Source: Mesostigma viride
Taxonomy: Eukaryota; Streptophyta; Mesostigmatophyceae; Mesostigmatales; Mesostigmataceae
Direction: 5' to 3'
Assembly (NCBI GenBank): GCA_009746045.1
Contig: RPFO01000154.1
Coordinates: forward strand, 8,089,693 to 8,153,692
Length of the DNA stretch: 64,000 bases
The translations under genes and the position numbers were made by a program. The number at the start of each line of letters is the position of its first letter. Position 1 is the stretch's first letter. A model generated the notes under the pieces. That model was not told where the DNA came from. It was given only the letters and a program-made list of their open reading frames with translations, and did no database searches. Shown piece after piece: positions 34,496 through 45,145 of this stretch.

Positions 34496-35128
34496 CTGGT
34501 TATCGAGGTTTAGTTAGGTTATGGCGGCCCAGAGCCGGGTATAGCTTAGCTAAGGCCCAGAGCCGACCGGTTTCATCCCGCCCAGCATGCATAGGCGGTT
34601 GCCAGACTCCGGGAACGCTCAGGACAGCTATAGCCGCAGCCGGGGCGCCATCCCAGACCTCTTAACCCATTGTTGGGTGTTCAAGGACGCTAGACGTCCA
34701 TGAACGTGGTAAGAAGTTAGAGAGTCCCTGATTTCCTTCTTGCCCTTCCTGTCTTACCCACGCGCGTAGAAACGGGGTTTCTGTTTTCTATCGTATTCCG
34801 TATCAATGTTCGTGACTGTTGGTACCCAGGTTGCCCCAGAGGCCAACCTTCGTGAGCCGTGAGCGGACCCCCAGAGGGCAACGCTGCTTACGGTTCGAGG
34901 GTAGCTACCGGCTGGCCGTTGTCGATTGTGTTGCCGGTAGCTGGACCTCAACTTTTGCGTACTGTTTGTGAACGTTCTGTTTCTGCCTCGTGTTTCTCCC
35001 TCGTTGTGAGCACGTCACCTGCACGAAGAGGTATCTTGGGTGGGCTTTCCTCCTTTCCTCTTCCTTCTTGCATGTCATGCTTGCTTTCCCATACTGCTTT
35101 TAATACCTAAGTCCTAAGCTGTAGTTCA
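34496..35128 (+). other. Gypsy A leader region
   Basis: Primer-binding site followed by about 630 bp without coding potential up to the ORF1 ATG. Confidence 0.6.
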
Positions 35129-36251
35129 TGGGAACCTCTCGCAACAGACTTTATAATGAAGGAGGACATAGACGTATTAATCATGGAGGTAGATCCCAAT
35201 ACCTATACTATGAAGTAGCACACGACGGGGCCATGCACAGGCCAACCGGGTATTTTCTATATTTAACACGTATGGCTATTTAAAATAGTGCCTTAATGAT
35301 TGAGAATGAATGCGAAAGACCTTTGACTTCCTATGCGTCACAGCTCACGATGGTGGCTTATTAAGAATACTTGTCACACAATACGAATAAGCTCAAACCC
35401 GGAAAACCGGTTTCGTATATTACAATGTTACCACACAGATTAAAACACTCAATGCAGGAAGACTTACACCCAGTAGGCGAGGGATTCACACTCGAGCCCA
35501 CAGGAAATTTACACTCCAGGATTAAGCGATGGTAAATAATCGGTAGAGCAACGTGGTAAATTACGATACAAGGTCCGGATTGCTGGCATAGCTCGTGCCT
35601 TCCTATTTTGTCCCTTCGTCCCCGTTGGTGGCTGCGCCTGGCGCTGCCAACCAGGCATGATGTGAGGTCCGCGGGGACGGGCTTCTCGAACCGTCTAGAA
35701 CACATTAAAGACCAGTACGGCTAGAGGCCTCTCCTGAAAAATATCCAAATGTCCGTAGGTACCATCATAACGCATGTGCAGTGCCACTTGGCTATCCCGT
35801 AACTCCCGTTCAGGCCCTAGGTCTGCCTACGGCGCAAAGGCCAAGTTCGTCAGCAAAACTTCAACACTTACTTCCACACGGATTGCCTCGGCTGCCAACT
35901 ATACTATGGCCTCGGCACTGGCGCCGGATTACGGTCGGTGCCGATCGACCGGGACGGATAATTTAATACCACAAATGGCATGTTGCATCCGTGCAACACT
36001 ATAGTTGGGCTGCGTGTAGTAATCATATTAAGGATAAAGTTTTACACCCAGCGTCGTTAGCTAGATGGCAGAGATTTAATACATTAGCGGAGGCAGATCA
36101 GTTTATTAAGGATAATATGCCCCTCCCTGAAGGGCTGCACGTACCTGGCAGCATAGGAGTGTCACCCAGTTCCCTGCACAGGATGTGTTGCGTGCACTGG
36201 AGCAGCTTCACATGGGCCCATCCTCGAGGGCATAAGCACCACAGTATATAG
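35129..36251 (+). pseudogene. Gypsy A ORF1 (RNase H1 hybrid-binding/Cauli_VI-like), split by a 735-bp insertion
   Basis: ATG 35129 starts MGTSRNRLYNEGGHRRINHG, and QYLYYEVAHDGAMHRPTGYF reaches the insertion at 35264. Beyond it (from ~36003) comes YSWAACSNHIKDKVLHPASL then RWQRFNTLAEADQFIKDNMP and EGLHVPG. Together this is the Y-x-V-A ... W-x2-C-x2-H/N-I ... F-x-T-x-x-E-A-x-x-F pattern of the RNase H1 N-terminal hybrid-binding domain, as in Gypsy C ORF1. A one-base discrepancy remains at the junction, so the ORF is dead. Confidence 0.65.
35264..35998. mobile_element. 735-bp insertion inside Gypsy A ORF1 (duplication CTATA)
   Basis: CTATA flanks it at 35259-35263 and 35999-36003. The ends TTTAACACG and CGTGCAACA are weakly inverted. 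No coding frame is convincing. A solo LTR with degraded ends is one possibility. Confidence 0.5.
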
Positions 36252-36396
36252 TGATACTGCCTATTAGCTTAGATACAATAGTTAGTACCTAATATTAGTA
36301 CTATTAGAAGCATTACTTGTGGCTTCTTCTCTTTTGATCTCTCTTGCCTGCCTGTGTTGGGGGAGGTACTGTGTAAGGTGCTGGTACGGTACGAGG

Positions 36397-36815
36397 GCCC
36401 AGAATGCCCAACCAATAAGAAAAAGCGAGGTGGTGCATGGTAACACGCGGCCCCCAGAGGGCCAGAGCAGGATATCGTCCCCAGAGGACAATAGGACCGG
36501 TCAGGAAGTCTCCAGCACGTCCAGTCAGGGTTCCAGAAGATCTAGCACGTCCAGTAGGAGCTAAAGAGGCTCCTGGAGATCCGATGCAGCCGCTAGGGCT
36601 ACCGCACAACGGCAGGCGACCTTGGAGTCGCAGCTAGAAAAAGCTGCCCTAGGGTTTGATCAGCAACAACAGCAGTCGCCGCAGCGACTGCATCAGCCTC
36701 AGCAGTCGCCGCAGCGACAGCATGTGCCTCAGCAGTCGCCGCAGCGACAGCATTTGTCTCAGATGTCGCCGCAGCGACAGCCTCAGTCTCAACAGTCTCC
36801 GCCGTCGCGACAGAC

Positions 36816-36854
<39 letters not shown>

Positions 36855-38500
36855 ACAGCAGCCGCAGCAGCAGCCGCGATCGCTATTGACCCAGCATATG
36901 GGCAACTGGGACAGGGTACCTCCTATGCAGCGACCACCATCTGTGGAAGCCGTGCAGGGGGAGGATGAGGAGATAAAGGTCGCGGATAGCCCGGTAGCTA
37001 GCTCGCCGTTTGCCCCTCCGCCTGAGTTCGTGCAGTCCTCCCAACTGGGGGCATACATACGCGCGTGGCCGCCCGCGCCTGATCCACCCTTGGGCAGGGC
37101 GTGGCCGCGGCGGGCCGGGGCTGGGTCATGGAAGGGATCCCCGTCGAGTCTCCTTTGGAGAAAATGACAGCTGGTCTAGATCCCTGCCACGGGCGTCAGG
37201 GTCGGCCCACGTGCAGAACGATCCCGAGGAGGAGGACTACGATCCCCCGGGTCCCTTTCCTAATGTACCCACCTCCCTCCCAGCAATTAAGGAGCGCGCC
37301 CACCAACGCCAACTTCAGTCGGCTGCCCCTGGACGACCCCGGTTATGAGCATCCCACGTCCGTTCGCGTTCGGCGTGAGTCAGCCCCCTTTGCGTCACAG
37401 CGGGTGTCCGCTGACTACGCGCCCCGCCGAGAATCCGGCGACTTCGATCCCGAGCGTGAGGAGGACACCAATTTGTGTCCCAACGTGGGCATGACCAGAC
37501 TGCAGGACGGGGCTCGCACCAGGAGATGCGGGCGGGGCGTCACGAGCCCCTCACCTTTTCCAGCCCCGGGCGTACTGCAGAAAGGGCGGTCCCTTGCGAC
37601 CTGACCCTGTCAAGGCCCCGCCTATGCCAGATTTTAAGGCGGTGCCCAAGCTCCATGCGGGCATGACGTGAGATCGACGAGTGGGCTCGTATGTGGCAAC
37701 AGTTGTACACCGTATGGTGTGAACACCATGAGTGGCAGGTGGCCACCAAGGTTCTGATCCCCTATACGTGGTGGTGAAGTGTAGTATGGACCCATCAGTG
37801 GTCGGGATGCTTAACGTCGAGAGTGTGGCGGCTCAGTCATACCCGCAGACGGTTGAGGAACTGCTGGCGCGCATCCGGCGCAAGCTCATCCCTCCCGGCT
37901 ATCGACTGACCGAGCGGCTTGAGTTCGGCCGCCTACGTCAGGGCAACACTGACTTGGCGGAGTTCCTCACCACCTTTGACTCCTTTGCGGCGCGGCTGAC
38001 CGGGGATGTACCTGACGTGGACCGAGTACAAGATTCGGTTTCTGGAGGCTATTCACCCTGACCTCCTGGACGAGGTTACGAAACACTACGCGGAGGTCCC
38101 CTGGGAACGCCTGGACATCCATGCCGTCCAGCAGTACCTTCTCCAAGTGGCCGACATCATCACGCGCCGGCGCTCAGCCTGATGCAGCCCGCGGGAAGTT
38201 GAACCCGTCCGGGAGGAGGAATCCGAGGACGATGAGCTGCCCGCCTCACAGCTACACACCATCGACGTGTCCAAGGCCCGCTGCTTCAGGTGCAACGAGA
38301 TCGGACACCTCAAGAAGGACTGCCCGCGACTCAAGACGCGCACGCGTGTTCCAGCGTGGGCCCACAAGTTCCAGCAAGGCCCCCCCGGATGACGACGACC
38401 AGCGCTCGGGTTTGATCCCTCAGTGCGCTGGAACCTCTCGGCCCTCCTGTGGTCGTGGCCGAGTACCTATACCAGGCACTTGACCAGCAGGAGGAGGCGG
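36397..38500 (+). pseudogene. Gypsy A gag with Q-rich minisatellite and CCHC knuckle
   Basis: The likely start is MPNQ at ~36397, with an early stop. The main N-terminal frame (36622-37167) encodes a Q-rich region built on four 30-bp units (QQSPQRQHxP, 36681-36810) and a polyQ run. Then come LPLDDPGYEHPTSVRVRRES, KAPPMPDFKAVPK (as in Gypsy C) and capsid-like ELLARIRRKLIPPGYRLTE, LRQGNTDLAEFLTTFDSFA. The zinc knuckle CFRCNEIGHLKKDC is at 38282-38323. Several frameshifts and stops separate these pieces. Confidence 0.75.
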
Positions 38501-38697
38501 AGGAGGCCGACGTATACACGGTCACTTCCCCTGGGAGACGTGATGGTCGCAGCTAGTATTGGTGCCTGTGTCATTCTACAAAACTAGCTGCGGACCATTG
38601 GTGCCTCTCGCTCATACGTTTCCCGGGCGACATCTTCGGACGACGGGGAAGGGAGGAGTAGAGTTAGTCAACCAGGTATAACAGACGCCCGCACCAG

Positions 38698-39990
38698 ATG
38701 CAGACGCGTCGGCCCCAGAGGCCAATAACGTATGTAGTAGATAGGAACGACGGGCAGGCCCCAGAGGTCTCCCCGCCCTCTGCCTTACCAGGCACCAGAA
38801 TGTTCAAGCACTACCCCGTCCCCTGGCCTTGTGGACATCATGGCTGTTGGCCACGGCATCCCTATGGAGGTGGCAGCCACCGTGGCGCCTCTGGGCGCCG
38901 CCGACATCATCCTCGGCGTGGACTGGCAGGATGCCCAGGACGTAACGATCAGTGTCAAGCGCCGCGTGGTGTGGTTCCCGGATGGTTCCTTGTGGTGCCC
39001 TCAGCACCAATACCTTGCGCAGGGCATTGAGGTTCACAACGTCCAGTACGAGTCCGGTCCCGAGCGACAGCGACGGCATGGCAGCCTCCCAGATGCTCAG
39101 GAACGGCGTTCTGCGACCCGTCATGGGTTAGTACTACCGCACACCTGCCACAGGTGTCCAGCGCCCTTGCGCCACCCTCGCAAGGGCGGGGACAAGCTGC
39201 CCTGGTCCTGGAAACGCACGTGCGCATTGGCCTATTATCTTGACGACATCGTGGTGTACTCCAGGACCTTCGAGGATCACCTGGATGACGTCGATACGGT
39301 CCTGCGCATCATGGAGGAGGAGCATCTCTCGGCCCATCGGGCCAAGAAGGTCCGCGCGGGGCGCATCGTCCCGTTCCTGGGCCACACGCTTTCAGCCGCA
39401 GCCGCGTGGCTACGGACCCCGGAAAGATTGCCTCTGTCCAACAATGGCCTGCACCGACCGACGGGAACTGGGCGTGGCAGCGTAGCTTCCCGGGGAATCG
39501 CGTCCTTAGCACTACCGGCGCTTCATCCCCCGGTTCGCCACGATCGCGTCGCCCATCATGCAACGCGCTCCTCGAGAAGGGCGTGTCCTTTGTCTGCTCG
39601 GAGCAATGCCAACAAGCTTTTGAGGCCAGCTTGACCGCAACCCCAATGCTCGTGCATCCTGACCCGTCCCTTCCTTTTGTGGTCGCGACGGATGCGGGTA
39701 AGGTGGCCACCGGTGGGGTTCTGTCGCAGGACCAAGGCAAGGGCTTGCCACCGGTTGAGTATATCTCCCACACCATGATCCCCGCCGAGCGGAACGATCC
39801 GGTTCATCAGCAGGAGCTGCTGGCCGTGGTCTACTGCATGTTGTCACTTGCCATGCATGGCGCCACCACTTGCTGGGTGCGCAGTTTGATGCTGCCGACA
39901 TCTTCGGACGCGATCCCAGTTGGCAGCGTTGTCTGTGTATTTCAGCCCCTGGGCGCCTTCCGCTGTGATTGACTCGACATCAGGTGCCTT
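38698..39990 (+). pseudogene. Gypsy A protease, RT remnant and RNase H
   Basis: The protease end GAADIILGVDWQDAQDVTIS lies near 38900. After a deletion near 39130 the RT resumes at AYYLDDIVVYSRTFEDHLDD (39228-39290) and HLSAHRAKK. Then come the thumb and the Ty3/Gypsy RNase H: SLPFVVATDAGKVATGGVLS, PPVEYISHTMIPAERNDPVH, QQELLAVVYCM. The Y-L-D-D box and RH motifs place it firmly in Ty3/Gypsy. Frame changes at ~39420 and ~39560 kill it. Integrase is absent. Confidence 0.85.
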
Positions 39991-40794
39991 GCAGACGGGA
40001 TGACGAGTTCAGCGCTTGCGCGCGCATCTCCGCACAGGCAAGACGTGATTCAGCTTGGTTCATGGTCCTCCCCCGGCCGCATCGACCGCATTGGTCAGTT
40101 CTGCACGCGAGCACCTCCCATAGTCGATGATGACTGCGGTGATCCATATTTTGGCCTTTGCTCGGCTGTGGCGTTTACAACGCTGTCACATGCTGGCGCG
40201 TGCGCGCCCCGCGGACCACTGTTGCGCACCCCAACTGTTGCGTGCCCGCGCCACTGTGAATGGTCGTGCGCAACGTGTCCGCCCCGCGCGTATTACTATC
40301 CCAGTTGTGATAAGCATCATCGCCTGCAGCCGTGCATCCGGTAGTATTGGTATCGATCGACCCCATCAATTGGGTTGTCTTGGCGTTAATTGGTGTGCGC
40401 CTCTGATTCAGGTCGCTGGCGGAATTTTATATGCTGCCGCGGCCCTGCACTTAAGCGCGGTCGCCAGGGAGGGCAGCGGTGAGAGGGAAATTGATGGATT
40501 TGTGGGAAGTGGGGGAGATTCCAGGAAGGATTATGGGGGTTCCTGTTCCTGTTGTTCCAGTCCAGAGATCCGGAGTTTCCGGTCACCCAGGGCATTGCCC
40601 TGTGATTTGTTCCAGTTTCCAGTGGTGCCTCATGTGATGAGGGCATGGTATTATGTTGCTTGAGTCGACCGTGAAATGTCATGCTTGACCTGGGGTAGGT
40701 AGCCGGCCTTAGGCCAACCTGGACCTGGTTCTTGGTGTAAGGTCCCGGTAGATAGGACAAACGTGGGAGTCGGAAGGTGGACACTATAGGAATG
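39991..40794 (+). other. Gypsy A 3' internal region, left of Copia 2
   Basis: No recognised domain, although this is where integrase would be expected. GC-rich, with scattered short open frames. Confidence 0.5.
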
Positions 40795-40799
40795 ACTTC

Positions 40800-41148
40800 A
40801 GTTGAGTAACTCTAGAGCCCTAGGATCTGGCTCTATGTTCCCCATGTCCGTCCGCACGCCTTCCGCTAGCGTCCGCTAAGCCGCCGGCTATAATCCGGCG
40901 GTCCGATGCGGTCGACCGGTCTAAGGGCGGCGCTTAGGGCCGGCGCCACCTAGGCCCCAGTCCGGGGCCTTATCCGCCGGTCGGTACGGACAGCTAGCCT
41001 GTCCCACGGTTACGGCTAACCGGATAGGCTTTGCTGGCTAAGACATAAACCAGTGGTTGGCCAGCTCCGACAGCAGTTCTCTGTGTTCACCTTATCCCAA
41101 GCTCAACGTGACCAACCGCCATAGCTCAGCCGGTCAGGGGCTTTAACT
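40800..41148 (+). repeat. Copia 2 5' LTR
   Basis: AGTTGAGTAACTC to GGGGCTTTAACT. Contains the hairpin CCGCCGG-CTATAAT-CCGGCGG (40881-40901). Near the 3' end, TAGCTCAGCCGG (41122-41133) fits a pol III A-box/tRNA D-arm. No TGG-type primer site follows (TGTATTCATAAAAATCC). Confidence 0.9.
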
Positions 41149-41167
41149 TGTATTCATAAAAATCCCG

Positions 41168-42391
41168 ATGGCTTCCGGTACACGGAGCCGCACGGGCGAA
41201 CACACAGATACGCCAAGTGGCGAGGCCGCAGGGACCGTCCTGCCACGCTTTAGTGCGGACGAGGCCACGAGGTTGATGCAAACCCTCGTGGCGCAACCTG
41301 AACTGGCCAAGCAGTTCAAGCATTTGATGCTTGCTGCTGACGATGCACTGAATCGCGGCCCTCTGAAGCAAACGGAGGTGCCCGCTGATCTACCTGCCGA
41401 CTATACGGCGGACGACGCAGCAGATTTTCTGGCTGCTCTCATCAAGCGTCTGCGCGATGGACGCGTGGACAAAGATTCGGAGCTGATTGGCAAGTTCCGT
41501 GCAGTATTCTGCAGTACAACCAAGCACCCAAACATTGCCAATCTAGTTCGCATTGCGGACGACAACAAACAAACCTAAAAGTTTTTTACAACGGTCTAGA
41601 TGCCCACTTGTCGCGGTCTAAGGAAGAGGCCGACGAGCAAGCCTTCAACGACTTCGAGGGCTATGCAGTTAATAAGGCAAATTTGCCCGGGGCTGCACGT
41701 GATTTCCAGGTGACTCTTCGTGCACAAGCACAAGCTGCTAGATACTCTCAAGCCCATTTTCCTGTGCAATCGATTTCTCAAGAAATGCGACCTGTCGTCG
41801 GATGTGCATCTGACCATAGCGACGGAACTCAAAAAGAAGAGTGCTGTCAGTTTCGACGAGGGCATGCTGTATTTGATCTCATGCTTCAAGAGTGCGCAGT
41901 CCAATCCGACTGCCTCGGCCGCTCTGCCATCCCTGCGCAAGGTGGATACCGGCGCGTCTTCTTCTTCAGGCGCAGAGGCTCCAATTACGCGGTCGGAGCT
42001 TACGGCCATCCTGAAAAAGGTCGTTGGCCACGGCAACAACGGGGGCCAGCGAGGGCGCAAGCGCGGGCATGGTGGCGACGCCAAGCAGGGTGATAATCCC
42101 CCGGCCAAGCGGCAGCAGGGGGCGTCTACTGACCGCAAGCAACGCTGTGAGCGCTGCTTGGGACGTCGCCATGTCCGGGATGACTGCCGGTTTCGCCCGG
42201 ACCTGGTGCTCGAGGACAACCTATGCCGCAAGTGCCACGACGTTCTGCGTGGTCACAGCGTGGAGGCGTGCAAGGCCAAGCGCATCGTCGTCCACGGCAC
42301 ACGTGAGGAGTGGGCAGAGCGACGGGCAGCACGAAAGTCAGGTGAGAGCACGCTCGATATACCCCTTCTTTTGCTCCATGCGTCACGCTGA
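41168..42391 (+). pseudogene. Copia 2 gag with two zinc knuckles
   Basis: ATG 41168 starts MASGTRSRTGEHTDTPSGEA. The helical region ADEATRLMQTLVAQPELAKQ runs to a stop at 41578. The next frame (KVFYNGLDAHLSRSKEEADE) continues to about 41720. The first frame then resumes with CDLSSDVHLTIATELKKKSA, a basic linker (QRGRKRGHGGD), and knuckles CERCLGRRHVRDDC and CRKCHDVLRGHSVEAC, ending at TGA 42391. Two compensating frame changes break it. A second frame overlapping the end leads into pol. Confidence 0.8.
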
Positions 42392-42530
42392 ACCGGGCCG
42401 TCGTAGAGCCTGACGTCGTTCCTAAAATCAACGTGACTGCATCCCCTGTCTCATTCCGTGATGTGCTCACACAATCCGTTGATGCTGGTCTGGCACTGTC
42501 GCGCCAGGATCACGTGCTTACTGAGCACGG

Positions 42531-45145
42531 TGTCAGGGTTTTAGTATAAACCCTGGATGTGCCCGTTTGCCAGCCTATGTTATGTTGTGGCCAATCTTCT
42601 GTATTTTCTGGCCAAGGATATTATTAGGGCTGAGTAGGGCTTGCCGTGTTCTTTCCGGCGGTACTTTTCTTATGACGGACAGTTGAGTATGCACAAAGAT
42701 ATTAGGTGCCGAAGTTAGGATTAATTCGGCTCTACCTTGTGGTTGCATGGTACGGCTTGTAGGGCGTGAGTATCTCGTGCCATTTGGCGGTGGCTAACTC
42801 CTAGCGCCGCGCAATAGTGGGGTCAAATATTGGTGCCGAATATTCGCATCATTGCCTAGTGGATTTTGTGTGCCAGTTGTTCAAGTCGAGACACTTTATG
42901 TGTTAAGTTAACGTAGGGATAATGTGTGCAGCCGACATTGGACATTGTTTAAGAGGTCGGCGTGCACCTTTTCACGTTACCTGATGGTGGGCCAGTTGCC
43001 TTGTGGCTTGGCAATGGACACCGGTCACGGTCCTTAAATTCTATATATGCGTCTTTTATTGTATTAATGAAATGAGTTGTGCCGCAACATTTGAGCTCAT
43101 TCGTTGACGCATTATTAGGATTTTTGACATGGTATCGGGAGGGAAAGTTCCACACCTTTGAGACGACTTTGAACGACATTCTTGTGACCATGATGAAGCC
43201 ATTTTACCCTGCCGGCGCATATAATTGATGGCGGCAGTGTTGTTACGTAATTTCGTGAGCAATGTCGTGAGGATTCATACGTCGCAGCATTTCAAATCAG
43301 TGAATTTGAAGTTCGGCGGAACGGGCAGAAATTTCATGGGTCGACAGGCCTGGGCCAGCGCAGCCACGCAGGCGAGTTGTTATATGTGTCAAAGCCAGCG
43401 GAATTTCATGTTTCGGGTTTGCTGTGGGCTGGCGCCGCCTGGCGTTGAGCCCCGCATGGCGAGGTCAAGGCTCTGGTTCCAGCTGGGTGCAGACTTTTTT
43501 CTCTTTTTCTGTACCAGTGACCTGCGCATCAACATGTGGCTCGGAGCGGACGTCGGCTGGAATTTTGCGAGCGACCGGCGCAACGGATTATCGCCATTTT
43601 TGGTGGCGCAGCCTGCGGAATTTCCAGCATTTTTTGTCGACGAGGACTGCCTGCCTACCGGCTTTTTGTTGGCGATGAAGATGTTGGCCAGGAGTGCCAG
43701 CATGGCCTCTCTTTTGAAGCTGGCTATGCCAGTGGGTTTTTGATTTTGAAGCTGGTCAGGAGTACCAGTGAGCTGCATGTTATTTTAGAAGCTCTAAGCC
43801 AAGGGAGCTTGTGACATTTTAAAGCTGACAAAAATATTTGCCCCCACTTATTTCTTGAGGGGGGGGGTGGCATGAGACTGGCTCGCGACGACATTTGTGG
43901 GGCCTAACGTGGCCTGTGGTCTGTATTGACCTACTTTGGGATGTACGCGCCTGCTTTGCATGCAAACTTGGTGGTCAGCTGTGTTTTTGAATGGACGAGG
44001 CAAACTAGCATTTACAGCCTAGTGTTTTGGCCAGTCTGGAGGTTGGGATCAGTCCAACCTGTTATGGGAGCGCTCTGGGGGAAGTTCTTGGTTGACTTTC
44101 CATGCTCGGGACCTGATCACTCCCGGGAGTTTGTTGGCACGACGGCGTGCCAGCGTGGGGCCGTGGAGGCCTTGGGACCGTGGTGGTCCATTTTAGGGCT
44201 ATTGGTAGCCTGATGGGGCAGTGTTTGCCCATGTGTGCTATTCCTGGCAAGTGTAGTTGTTGTGACTTATTGCTGTGTTTCTGCATCAGACCTGGGACGC
44301 TGGGGCTGTCAGTTTATACCTCTAGGGACGCCTGGATGTATTTTGGAAGAGACACAGGCATGTAGCACCTTTGTTGTTCTGACCAGGATGGCATTTTTCC
44401 AGTGAATTTGTTGCTGGATGGTTCCTTGGGAGGGGCTTCCCGGGTAAGGGGGGTTGCTGGGGTATGTTGTACCCGGCAAGCCCTACCCTAGTTGAGGGGG
44501 GACTTGACGTTCATTGGACCCTGCACTGGCAACGTGCAAGGGGGGTGTCAGGGTTTTAGTATAAACCCTGGATGTGCCCGTTTGCCAGCCTATGTTATGT
44601 TGTGGCCAATCTTCTGTATTTTCTGGCCAAGGATATTATTAGGGCTGAGTAGGGCTTGCCGTGTTCTTTCCGGCGGTACTTTTCTTATGACGGACAGTTG
44701 AGTATGCACAAAGATATTAGGTGCCGAAGTTAGGATTAATTCGGCTCTACCTTGTGGTTGCATGGTACGGCTTGTAGGGCGTGAGTATCTCGTGCCATTT
44801 GGCGGTGGCTAACTCCTAGCGCCGCGCAATTAGTGGGGTCAAATATTGGTGCCGAATATTCGCATCATTGCCTAGTGGATTTTGTGTGCCAGTTGTTCAA
44901 GTCGAGACACTTTATGTGTTAAGTTAACGTAGGGATAATGTGTGCAGCCGACATTGGACATTGTTTAAGAGGTCGGCGTGCACCTTTTCACGTTACCTGA
45001 TGGTGGGCCAGTTGCCTTGTGGCTTGGCAATGGACACCGGTCACGGTCCTTAAATTCTATATATGCGTCTTTTATTGTATTAATGAAATGAGTTGTGCCG
45101 CAACATTTGAGCTCATTCGTTGACGCATTATTAGGATTTTTGACA
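42531..45145 (+). mobile_element. Non-autonomous LTR retrotransposon nested in Copia 2 (TSD CACGG)
   Basis: LTRs 42531-43129 (599 bp) and 44546-45145 (600 bp) differ by the one indel I found (GCAATAGTGG versus GCAATTAGTGG). The ends are TGTCAGGG...TTTTTGACA. CACGG lies at 42526-42530 and 45146-45150. TGGTATCGGGAGGG at 43130 is the primer-binding site and resembles the initiator-Met-tRNA type. A GGGGG tract precedes the 3' LTR. The 1,416-bp interior has no RT, integrase or protease motif. It is the youngest insertion of the nest. Confidence 0.93.
43228..43743 (+). CDS. Unrecognised 171-residue ORF inside the non-autonomous LTR element
   Basis: ATG 43228 starts MAAVLLRNFVSNVVRIHTSQ and the frame is open to TGA 43743. 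It contains CYMCQSQRNFMFRVCC, F/W-rich stretches and no zinc knuckle or pol motif. It may be a gag-like remnant or a chance frame. No comparison copy is in the window. Confidence 0.3.
   Translation: MAAVLLRNFVSNVVRIHTSQHFKSVNLKFGGTGRNFMGRQAWASAATQASCYMCQSQRNFMFRVCCGLAPPGVEPRMARSRLWFQLGADFFLFFCTSDLRINMWLGADVGWNFASDRRNGLSPFLVAQPAEFPAFFVDEDCLPTGFLLAMKMLARSASMASLLKLAMPVGF

Noticed and set aside
41118-41172. A true tRNA gene at the Copia 2 LTR
   Set aside because: Only a D-arm/A-box and a short acceptor-like pairing are present; no T-arm/B-box and the length is too short.
42531-45145. These LTRs as the ends of Copia 2 itself
   Set aside because: Their 5-bp TSD CACGG and frame restoration of pol on excision show a separate nested element; Copia 2 has its own LTRs at 40800 and 49242.
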